From NCBI RefSeq assembly GCF_030247185.1, contig NC_080570.1, forward strand, positions 100,211,545 to 100,275,544: 64,000 bases of DNA, written 5' to 3'. This stretch comes from Malaya genurostris (taxonomy: Eukaryota > Arthropoda > Insecta > Diptera > Culicidae). The translations under genes were made by a program, and so were the position numbers. The notes beneath the pieces are model-generated. The model saw only the letters and a program-made list of their open reading frames with translations, did not search any database and was not told the origin of the DNA. The number at the start of each line of letters is the position of its first letter. The first letter of the stretch is position 1. Below are positions 21,843 to 32,069 of this stretch, in pieces.

Positions 21843-24021
21843 CTAGTTTTTTTCAAATTCAGCAATCAATTCGTCAAAATCCATCCGATACACCAGATTA
21901 CCTTCTTTTTTCACATCGAAACATTGCGAAGAAGAATAGATTTGACAAGTTTTGGTCCATGTCCAAAGATACCGACAGCCAAAAGTTTTTCCGAATTCTA
22001 ATGTATTTTCTAATATCTTCGCTCCAGTTCTGCTATGCTGTGAATGGCGTAAAAAGAGTAAACCACGAGGAATGTAAAACTTTTTCGGTTCCAATGTATC
22101 AAAACTTTGAATGTCGCATCCAATCACTTTGGTGCCGCTGGAAAGTTTTTTTATAGATACATTGCTGAAAAATTCGTCTAAATCCAGCATCGAAAAAAAA
22201 TGCTTACAACGAACAGGTATGGTTTTTACAACTGTGTTATTTTTAGAGGACAGTGGTCGATTTAAGGCTTTTGCGAATTTTCTGCATAAGATAATTCTCT
22301 TAGATAACGGAAAGCTCCGTACATTTAGACCTCCTAACATGATAGCGTCTATAATATGCAACGAATAGATGATCTTTTGTTTATTGTTCTGAAAATAGAT
22401 GCATTCAAATTAAAAATAAATATTTCAGATAAGTCATGAAATAGTCTCACCTCGATGAAAATTTCCTCAACGATTTCACCATAAAGAATAGTTTTTGGTG
22501 AAAGTATCAATTGGTACTCTTTCACTTGTCTCCAATTCTTTTCGATTTTATCGAAAAAATATACATTTCCATTTCCTTTACTAAGGAATATTGTTCGAAT
22601 ATTTTTGCCCTGGTTCGCGGTGACATCTACAGGAATAAAACTCCATTCAAACGGATCACCAAAAGTCTTTGACAAAGGGTGATAAGAGCTTATAATTGTG
22701 TCTGGAGTCGCAAAAAGATTAAATGTTTTCATATCTATATATTGGAGTGCATAGTCAGTCGCGATTTTAGTTTCGTCGTTTGTTATTAAAAGCGAATCGG
22801 GATTGTGATCAAGCTTCCAAAGGCGCCAAACAGTTGATTGAAGTAGTTGGCGATCAACCGACATTGCTTTGTACGAGCCAGCCGTAGCAGCAATCAACAT
22901 TTTCAGTCCTTTGATCTGACAACGAGCGAAACAGTCGTTGGAGTTTCGGATAAACCTCAAGAAAGACGTGTCATTTTTAATTACATCTTCCGAAACAATG
23001 TGTTGTATGTCGTAGCCAAGATGCTTGTGATCCCATAGGACTCGGTTAATCGAGAAAAGGTAATCGCTGAATGCTTGATCGCGATTCAATCGTTTCTGAC
23101 AGATTACGTATCGCTCCGAATTTGCAGGACGTGATGTGACTGGTTTTACAATAGAAACTTTTGAATAGCATTTTGATAAAATGTAAATTAAACCAACGCT
23201 AAATGGTGTGTATAAATCAAACACCTTCAGAATAGCGTTGCCCTCAGGACGAACCACACTCACTGCCAGTAGAGATAAACACAAATACAACTGCTTGGAT
23301 ATAATTTCTTGGCAACTATTTTTCACGTAAAAACCTCCGTCGCACATGATTAAATGTACACCAAGACGATCTGTTTGGACCATGACGTATTCAATGAAAT
23401 CTCGAATGTTATTAGGGTCAAAAATGTTTCCGCTATCATTAATACCGTAGAATGGATCTAGTGTTTCCGGAGCACCCATTCGAATCATCTCAGGGTGAAA
23501 TTCGTAATCACCTTTTGTTGTAAACCCGAAACCTTTTGCATTCCAACCCCCATTACGCCACAACACATATTCACTACAACCTCCTGGTCCTCCAAAAATA
23601 TCTACAAAATATAATAAATCTTCATCAGAATTATTTCGATCCGATCTCTGACAAAGGCTCCAATCGAACATCGCATCCAAGTTAGCGATCTTGATTGCTG
23701 CTCGGGTCATGAATTGCCCTTTCTTAACCTCAAATAAGTTGCTCTTATATCGCGCCTTATCAATTAGTTGTTGGCTTATATCATTCAGCGTAGATTTTAG
23801 TTTCAGGATCTCATTTAACAATGCAGCTTCGCAATAATTAGTTTCTTCCGCCATGGTAACTTTCCGACATCCTATTTTGATCCAAGCGTCATGATCGATT
23901 TCCACCACCGGGACGGAATGATCGAATTCTAATTGAAAGTTACGAGACTCTACCTCAGCTATGCGTTTTTCAATTTGCTTCACAGTTTGCATCGTATACA
24001 GTTCGATCGATAACAAATCTA
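21843..24021 (-). CDS. CMTR1: CMTR1-like cap-specific mRNA (nucleoside-2'-O-)-methyltransferase
   Basis: Two visible exons (24021-22451 and 22388-21843) join in phase over a 62 bp GT-AG intron; from ATG 23992 the product is 695 residues. CMTR1 methylates the ribose of the first transcribed nucleotide of capped mRNA in the nucleus. The RrmJ/FtsJ domain is clear: AAIKIANLD (Lys101), YFVDIFGGPGGCSEYVLW (128-145, SAM site), VHLIMCDGG (Asp218), ILKVFDLYTPFSVGLIY (Lys256) and VTSRPANSERYVICQK. The K-D-K triad spacing fits the human enzyme. The C-terminal half matches the guanylyltransferase-like part (LHIIDAIMLGG). A G-patch domain, normally N-terminal, is not in the window. The frame stays open to an acceptor-like CAATAG at 24022, so an upstream exon is likely. 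Confidence 0.88.
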
Positions 24022-24306
24022 CTATTGAAAAAAATTGATAACAATTAATACATTTAAATCTATACTAAAACTAGTATATAGAATATTTCTTCAAATACAC
24101 GCTTATAACAAAATACTTTATACCAGAGATGCCAGGTAAAAATTTCAAATATCTGCAGACAGGCTCTGTACATCTGAAAAGAAAAATCTGCAGTCAGCAA
24201 GTATGTCTTGCTGGCAGCAATTTCTCTATAAAGTATGACACGCAAAACTGACTTGGCGAGCAAAAAAAAAAAATCACGGAAATTTCAAAAGTCTGTAAAT
24301 ATAGAC

Positions 24307-24752
24307 TGTCAACACCACTGGGAACGTCCGCAAGCCCTGGTGAAAAGCGAGTTGACAGGAACTGAATGGCAACGCTGCTCGCTACTTATCGGTGTGAACG
24401 TAAGAGAAGCAAGAAGAAAGTAATTTATGAGCAAGAAACGTGGTTTTTAGATTTCGGAAATAAGTTGATGAAATTATAAGAATTTTGATTTTGGAAACAT
24501 TAAAATATTCAGTTTGTAAGTAAACATTGCAAGAATTGTGAAATTGAACTAATTATAATATTTATGAAAGGATAGTAGGTGAAGGAAAGGAAAACATTGT
24601 TCGGATCGAGAATTGAAAATAGGAGAAGATTACTAAATGTAAACCAGGTAAATTTATTATCACGAAGAAAAAATTAACGACAAATATATTGCAGTTTTGA
24701 GCTGTGCGTTACCACGTCTGCTGTAAAAAAGTTTTCTATTTCGGTCGGAACA
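24307..24752 (+). repeat. BEL/Pao 5' LTR
   Basis: Begins TGTCAACACC and ends TCGGAACA. It differs from the 3' LTR at two sites (TTTTTAG versus TTTATAG; AAAATAGG versus AAAATCGG). Confidence 0.95.
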
Positions 24753-24769
24753 AAACTCAAAAATTTAAT

Positions 24770-27700
24770 ATGTCCTCAAGCGGAGACGAACATAACCTCG
24801 AAATAACGGAGTATAACTGTGCCTCTTGCGATAAGCCGGATGATGCTGATGAAAACATGGTGTTTTGCGAGAAATGTAAACAGTGGTACCACTTCAAATG
24901 TGTCGGAGTGACTGACGACATTAAAGATCAGTCTTGGAGCTGTGCAAAATGTGCCGCATTGGAACAAACGGAGGAGTCGCCCACCAAAAATGATTCAGAA
25001 GAAAAGGGCTCTTCGTCAACGTCAAACCAAAATCAAGAACAAGAGCTTGAAAAGTTTCGAGAAGAGCAACAACAAATTATTTTGTCTCAATTGAAATTAG
25101 AACGTAAAAAACGTATGATACAATTGGAATTGGAACGAGAAATGCTGGAAATGAGAAGACTCGTCGACGATGAATTTCAACAGAAGCGGAATCAAATGCT
25201 AAAGGAATACCGGCGTGATCGCAACTCGCAGGAAGGTGCAGTCGGTGGAATAAATCCACAAAGGAACAGAAAATTGCGCAATATGCTCACGGATACGTGG
25301 AAGGAAAAGGTACAAACCACTAGCGACAAAATGCAGAAGAAAAAATATTCTGCGGATCGTTTGGGTGCGCTTCCAAATAACTCCACTCCCAAAGATACAA
25401 AGCAGAGCAAGTCCACGCATAAATTGTTCCCTGCGGTAAACGAGACCGAATCCGACGATGAAAGTACCGAAGAGTTCAGTGAACCAGATTACGATGAATA
25501 TCGCTCACTGCGTAGCGAACCGAGCTTGTCGAAGGCAATGTTAGCAGCACGAAAAGGACCATTCCAGAAACTTCCGGTGTTCACCGGAAAGCCAGAAGAG
25601 TGGCCTTTATTTATAAGTAGCTTCAATAACGGTAACAGTGCATGTAACTACTCTAACCTCGAAAATCTTGGCAGACTGCAAGAATGCTTGAAGGGCCCGG
25701 CATTGGAGGCGGTCCGAAGTCGACTTTTGCTTCCCGAAACCGTTCCTCAAGTAATTGAAACTTTAAGATGTTTATATGGTAGACCGGAACATCTACTTCA
25801 CACGTTGCTGTTAAAAGCAAGGAAGGCAGAAGCTCCTCGTGTCGATAGGTTGCATACTTTTATTTCATTCGGTATGATAGTGCAACAGCTCTGCGATCAT
25901 ATGGTTGCAGCGGAAATGCGGGATCACTTAATCAACCCTATGCTTATTCAAGAGCTAGTTGATAAGCTTCCATCGAGTACCAAACTGGAATGGGTACGGT
26001 ACAAAAGACAGCAGCGGGAAGTAAATTTGACGACTTTCTCAAATTTTCTATCAGAAATAGTTTCTGAAGCAAGCGAAATATCAATTTACGTAGATATAGC
26101 ATCAGATCAAACTGGAAAATTTAGCAGAGAGCGAAATGAAAAAAAACGAAAGGAGAAAGAACGCGAAGCCTACGTACACACTCATGTTGGTGTTAATGAT
26201 CAGTCTCAACTTCAACTGGAGCTTCATAATAGAAGCTCATCCATTAGAGATGAAGCTATAAATCGTAAACCTTGTCGAATTTGCAACCGCATAGACCATC
26301 GAATCCGTTTTTGTGAGAATTTTCGTAAGATGTCGTTGGATGGTAGGAAGCGCGAAGTCGAAAAATGGAAGCTGTGCCAAATGTGTCTCAACGAACATGG
26401 TCAGACACGATGTCGTTTCAAAGGTTATTGTAATGTAGATGGTTGTAAGGAACGTCATCACCAATTGCTTCACCCAGCAAGAAACGCTGCTTCTCCTAGA
26501 GAGACCGTTTGTAATGTTCATAATACACTGTTCAATCAACCAGTTATTTTCCGAATGGTCCCCGTGAGACTGCACAATGGAGCACACTATGTAGATGTAA
26601 TCGCTTTCTTGGATGAAGGGTCTTCGTATTCTTTAATTGAAGATCAAATAGCTGATCAGATAAAGCTGAATGGTACGATTCAACCGATTCTCGTTAAATG
26701 GACTGCTGGTATGTCGAGACTAGAGCGGGACTCTAGGCGTCTACATCTTGCGATATCGGCAAGAAACTCGTGTGACAAGTACTTATTGAGAAATGTGCAC
26801 ACTGTTGAACAACTACAACTACCCGAGCAAAGGCTGAAATTTTCGGACGTAGCGGCGCGTTACAAACATTTGAACGGACTGCCAGTAGCTGACTACATGC
26901 AAGGAACCCCTCGAGTCCTAATTGGATTAAAGCATCTCCATGTGTATGCTCCATTAGAATCACGCATTGGAAATCCAGGAGAACCAATAGCCGTACGAAC
27001 TCCGCTAGGTTGGACTGTATACGGTCCTCAAGATAGTAGTGATACACTAGAAGGATTCACCGGACATCATGTCACACATATTATGTCGGACCTGGATCTG
27101 CATGATCTGCTCAGAGCGCATTATACCTTGGATGAGTCGGGAGTTACTGTCGCTGTTCGGCCGGAGACTGCTGAAGAACGGAGAGCTCGAGAGATTTTAG
27201 AAAAAACGACTGTGCGAATCGGTAATCGGTTTCAAACTGGGCTGCTGTGGAGAGTCGATCATCCCAAGCTACCAAATAGTTTTCCGATGGCAGTAAAACG
27301 TATGAGTAACTTAGAGAAAAAACTGTCTAAGAACCCTGATCTTCAGCGAGCTGTTGAGAAACAGATCGGTGAGTATGTAGTCAAAGGGTATGCTCACAAA
27401 GCAACGGCACAGGAATTAGCGAGTTCCGAGGAAGGAAAAGTATGGTATTTACCCTTAAACGTTGTACTAAATGCAAAAAAGCCAGGAAAGATACGCTTAG
27501 TATGGGATGCAGCTGCTACCGTCCAAGGAATATCCCTGAACTCTGTATTGTTAAAAGGGCCAGACCTTCTTACAAGCTTACCAGTCGTAATTAGTCATTT
27601 CCGTGAAAGACGTATCGCTTTCGGAGCCGACATAAGAGAGATGTATCACCAAATTCTCATACGCGACAGTGACAAACAATATCAAAGGTTTCTCTATCGT

Positions 27701-30625
27701 TCGAACTCCAGTGACCCACCAGAAGTGTATATAATGGATGTGGCAACGTTTGGATCGACGAGCTCTCCGTGTTCGGCGCAGTTTATCAAAAACAAAAATG
27801 CCAACGATTTCGTAGCGGAGTACCCAGAAGCAACAAAAGCTATCATGGAGAAGCACTATGTCGATGATTACTACGATAGCGTAGATACAGTGCGACAGGC
27901 GGTAAAACGAGCAAAAGAAGTAAGCTTCATTCATTCCAAAGCCGGATTCCAAATTCGAAATTGGGTCTCGAATAGTAAAGAGTTTTTGCGTGTCCTCGGT
28001 GAGTGACGAGATCATCATGTAGTCAATTTCAACTGTAGTAAATCCGGTAATACGGAACGGGTTCTGGGCGTTTCCTGGAATCCGGAAGAAGATGTTTTTA
28101 TCTTTTGCCCCACACTGCGAGAAGACCTTCGTCCATTTGTTTCGGGAGAAAGACGACCGACTAAGCGCGAAGTTTTAAGTTGCGTCATGAGCCTCTTCGA
28201 TCCACTTGGCATGATAGCTCCTTACACAATTTACGGGAAAATCATCATACAGGATCTGTGGCGACTGGGCTGTTCCTGGGATGAAAAATTAGACGATGTG
28301 AATGCATAGAAATGGTTGAGGTGGACAACGTCGATGGCAGATGTAACCAAAATAAAAATTCCGCGTTGTTATTTTCCCGAAGCCACACAGGCAGATTATG
28401 ACTCGCTCCAACTACATGTATTCACAGATGCAAGTGAAAATGCATATGGGTGCGTGGCTTATCTCCGAATTTTAGTCAATGGCATACCACAGTGTGCGTT
28501 AGTAGCAGCTAAATCTAAAGTAGCGCCGTTAAAACATCTCTCTATACCGCGATTAGAACTCCAAGCAGCGGTACTAGGGCCAAGACTGGCACACATGGTT
28601 CAAGAATCGCATTCTTTACCGATTAGACGACGAGTTTTCTGGTCTGATTCTCAAACTGTGCTTTCATGGATTCGCTCTGATCATAAAAAGTATTCCCAGT
28701 TTGTAGCCTTTCGTATTGGCGAAATTCTCAGTCAGTCTAAGGTTGTAGAATGGCGCTGGGTGCCAACGAGTAAAAACATCGCCGACATACTGACAAAGTG
28801 GGGCGGCACATCTTCGCTAACACTCTGTGGAGAATGGGTGACCGGGCCAGATTTTTTGAACACTCAAGAGGAAAATTGGCCAAGGAATGAAGTCCCGCCT
28901 GCCAACGTAAAGGAGGAAATGAGAGCACATCACTTATTTCACGAGATTATTTTACAGGATTCGCTCATAGATTCGAGTCGCTTTTCCAAATGGAGTGTTT
29001 TGGTGCGCTGTCTGGCCTGCGTGCTTCGTTTTGTGTCGAACTGCAGAAGAAAAATCAAAGGCCTTCCCATAGAAACGATTGCGGCTGCGGCCAAAGTGAG
29101 AAAATTAATCAAAATTTCTGTTATATCAATCGTGACACCGCTGAAGCGTGAAGAATATCAACGAGCCGAAAACCATCTGTGGCAGGAAGCACAACGCGAG
29201 GAATTTGGAAATGAATTGAAAACATTACTGAAGAACCGCGAACTTCCTCGTGAAAAACAACGATCAATCGATAAAGACAGTATACTGTACAAACATTCGC
29301 CTCTCTTAGATGAAAACGGAGTGATCCGGATGGAAGGAAGGACGGCATATGCCGAATTTCTACCGTTTGAACTTCGTTTCCCCGTGGTGTTGCCGAAGCA
29401 GCATAATATAACCACAAAATTGCTGTTACACTATCATAATAAATTTGGTCATGCTAATAGAGAGACCATCGTGAATGAAATTCGTCAGCGATTTTATATC
29501 CCGAAGCTAAGAGCAGCTGTGTGGCACGCGGTGAAAGATTGTTGTTGGTGTAAAGTTCGCAAATCTCGTCCATCTATCCCAAGAATGGCACCTCTACCAT
29601 CGCAGCGTATCGTGCCTCATCAGAGACCGTTCAGTCACGTTGGGTTAGACTATTTCGGACCGATTATTGTCACAGTAGGGCGCCGATCAGAAAAACGTTG
29701 GGTCGCTTTGTTCACTTGCTTGGTTACGAGAGCTATACATCTGGAAGTTGCTCATAGCCTAACCAGCCAAGCCTGTATGATGGCGATACGAAGATTCATC
29801 TGTCGCCGTGGAGTACCTTTGGATATATTTTCCGACAACGGCACAAATTTTCAAGCAGCGAGCAATGAGCTCAAAAAGGAAGTTCAAAAAATTGATATGG
29901 AGTGCGCTGATGTTTTCACAGATGCCCGAACACGTTGGCATTTTAATCCACCGGCGGCGCCCCACATGGGAGGATGTTGGGAGCGCCTTGTTAGATCTAC
30001 AAAAAATGCGTTGAAGGCGATTCATGATGGAAGAACTTTGAGCGATGAGGTTCTATTGACCGTGCTATCCGAAGCTGAGGATATGGTAAACTCTAGACCG
30101 TTGACGTATATTCCACATAACGGAGCTGAAACCGAATCGTTGACGCCAAATCATTTTTTGCGCGGATTTCCAGCCGGAAACTGTGAAGAGTTTACCATGC
30201 CGACCTGTTCTGCAGAAGCATTGAGAGACTGTTACAAGAAATCACAGAAGTTGGCTGACGTACTATGGCAGAGATGGATTAAGGAGTATATACCGCTTGT
30301 GAATCATCGTACTAAGTGGTTCGAGGACAAAGAATCGATTAAAGTAGGAGAGCTCGTATTCATCATCGACGGTGACAACAGGCGGACTTGGGTCCGGGGA
30401 ATCGTGGAGCATGTAATTCGAGGCCAAGATGGAAGGATACGTCAAGCGATGGTTCGAACTTCGAAAGGTGTCTTTAGACGTCCAGTTTCCAAGTTAGCCT
30501 TACTAGAGATTAAAGGTAAATCTGGTCAAGGTTGTGAGTATGGACCAGAGTTACGGTCGGGGGAAATGTCAACACCACTGGGAACGTCCGCAAGCCCTGG
30601 TGAAAAGCGAGTTGACAGGAACTGA
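24770..30625 (+). pseudogene. BEL/Pao gag-pol polyprotein with N-terminal PHD finger, two stops
   Basis: From ATG 24770 the frame spans 1952 codons, interrupted only by TGA 28004-28006 and TAG 28307-28309 in pol. Residues 17-61 form a textbook C4HC3 PHD finger (C17, C20, C33, C36, H41, C44, C58, C61). A charged coiled-coil-like stretch follows, then Gag core (LPVFTGKPEEWPLF), Cys/His motifs (CRICNRIDHRIRFC; CQMCLNEHGQTRCRF), protease FLDEGSSYSLIE near 26612, RT (AFGADIREMYHQI; HYVDDYYDSV near 27857), RNase H (HVFTDASENAYGC; VFWSDSQTVLSW), and integrase with HHCC plus a DDE set in VGLDYFGP, FSDNGTNF and GGCWERL. The first stop lies between RT and RNase H and the second before RNase H. PHD fingers read histone-tail methylation in many proteins; a targeting role here is inference. 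Confidence 0.93.
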
Positions 30626-31012
30626 ATGGCAACGCTGCTCGCTACTTATCGGTGTGAACGTAAGAGAAGCAAGAAGAAAGTAATTTATGAGCAAGAAACG
30701 TGGTTTATAGATTTCGGAAATAAGTTGATGAAATTATAAGAATTTTGATTTTGGAAACATTAAAATATTCAGTTTGTAAGTAAACATTGCAAGAATTGTG
30801 AAATTGAACTAATTATAATATTTATGAAAGGATAGTAGGTGAAGGAAAGGAAAACATTGTTCGGATCGAGAATTGAAAATCGGAGAAGATTACTAAATGT
30901 AAACCAGGTAAATTTATTATCACGAAGAAAAAATTAACGACAAATATATTGCAGTTTTGAGCTGTGCGTTACCACGTCTGCTGTAAAAAAGTTTTCTATT
31001 TCGGTCGGAACA
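30567..31012 (+). repeat. BEL/Pao 3' LTR
   Basis: Same ends and length as the 5' LTR. The polyprotein frame terminates about 60 bases inside it, at 30623-30625. Confidence 0.95.
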
Positions 31013-31193
31013 TAGACGAAAGTCTGCGAGAATTTCAAAAGTAGTCTGCACAACAAAAAATGTCTGCGGCACTATACCCCAAATCTGCAGATTTACAGAC
31101 AAATCTGCAGACCTGGCATCTCTGCTTTATACTGAAAAAAGAGTCACGTCAAATTATTGAACATCGCTTGATTTTTCAAATGGCCGTAATGCG

Positions 31194-31262
31194 GCCCTTA
31201 GACGATCATTAAAAGTGTCATTACTAAAAAGTAATGTTATTTTTAATGAACGTGTAAGAGCA
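31194..31262. repeat. Imperfect palindrome, GGCCCTTACACG family
   Basis: GCGGCCCTTAGACGATCATT, then GTGTCATTACT, then a diverged inverse ending AACGTGTAAGAGC. It is a decayed version of the palindrome at 12773. Confidence 0.7.
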
Positions 31263-31279
31263 GTAATAATCATAGTATA

Positions 31280-31920
31280 CAGCGCTGCCAACTATACCGA
31301 TTTTTGGACTCGATATAGGAATACAGATAAGCTCTCTTAAAATACCGATAAATCAATTTACATACAGATAAATACCGATTTTCATTTTTTGTGTTTGGTT
31401 TCATAGGGGTTAACCAGGTTGAGTGACCTTTTTTTGCTCGCAAAATCACCCGTAAAAAATAAACCATTAATTTTACATCATAAACAATTGATTCACAATT
31501 AAATCTATGGGTTACAATACATTTTATTGTGTCTTGACAAGATTTATTTCATTTCCAACGTTTCAATGTATTGTTTCTACGATTCACAATTGAATTTATT
31601 GTACACGTGGTGTTTCAAACAATATGCAAACTGTACATTTTACTGTTTTCCAAGAAAACATGTATGAGAAAATTTTATGATTTGAATTGTTACGATACTT
31701 AACAACCTATACATTCTATTGTAAAAATCATGTTCACAATTAATTTAATAGTGTATAATAATACATTAAAATATTTTTCAATGGTCAAAGCAAAATTGTG
31801 GAAGGTTTTGTAACAACATATCGTATTTTTTTCCTACAATATTTTTTATTCGGGCAGTGTCCTCAAAAAATCGATTTTTGATTTTTCGAGATGTAGAGTT
31901 CAGAGTCAAATAATAATATC
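31280..31920. mobile_element. hAT MITE (CAGCGCTGCCAACT family), copy B, interrupted and incomplete
   Basis: Starts CAGCGCTGCCAACTATACCG like copy A. It breaks at CGCAAAATCA (31448), where a 406 bp MITE is inserted, and resumes at CAGTGTCC (31855) with GATTTTTGATTTTTCGAGA as in copy A. The far end is not recognisable. Confidence 0.75.
31449..31854. mobile_element. 406 bp MITE with CCCG termini, copy 1
   Basis: Ends CCCGTAAAAAATAAACC and, inverted, CCCGAATAAAAAATATTG. The whole length matches 51398-51805 in opposite orientation. The host MITE shows that only a CA dinucleotide was duplicated. No ORF. Confidence 0.85.
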
Positions 31921-32069
31921 AAGTTATGTAACAAAAGCAAAAATAATATAAAATAAAATACCATTAAACAAAAATATAGGCACACGCGTTCCTTACTGAA
32001 ATAGAAAAGAAACCTTTCTTTTTCATCTCCAGCAGCACTGCTGCCCCTATATAGTAAACGAAGTAGTAT

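Larger units (their letters stand above)
24307..31012 (+). mobile_element. Near-intact BEL/Pao LTR retrotransposon
   Basis: Two 446 bp LTRs bound a single long gag-pol frame, and a 5 bp target duplication TAGAC flanks the element (24302-24306, 31013-31017). The LTRs differ at two positions by eye, so insertion is recent. Domain order is PHD finger, Gag, Cys/His zinc region, protease, RT, RNase H, integrase. Two in-frame stops in pol make this copy non-autonomous. Only 17 bases separate the 5' LTR from the gag ATG and I see no TGG-type primer binding site there. A purine tract (GGTCGGGGGAAA) precedes the 3' LTR. Confidence 0.95.
24124..31124. mobile_element. hAT MITE (CAGAGATGCCAGGT) split by a BEL/Pao insertion
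   Basis: Both ends read CAGAGATGCCAGGT inward and the flanks share the 8 bp duplication CTTTATAC (24116-24123, 31125-31132). Excluding the BEL element and its extra TAGAC, the MITE is about 290 bp. It is rich in TCTGCAGA and TACAGAC. It lies just upstream of the first visible CMTR1-like exon, probably in that gene's intron or 5' region. Confidence 0.88.

Noticed and set aside
25077..30445. Numerous minus-strand ORFs within the BEL element
   Set aside because: Shadows of the gag-pol frame; no domain content.
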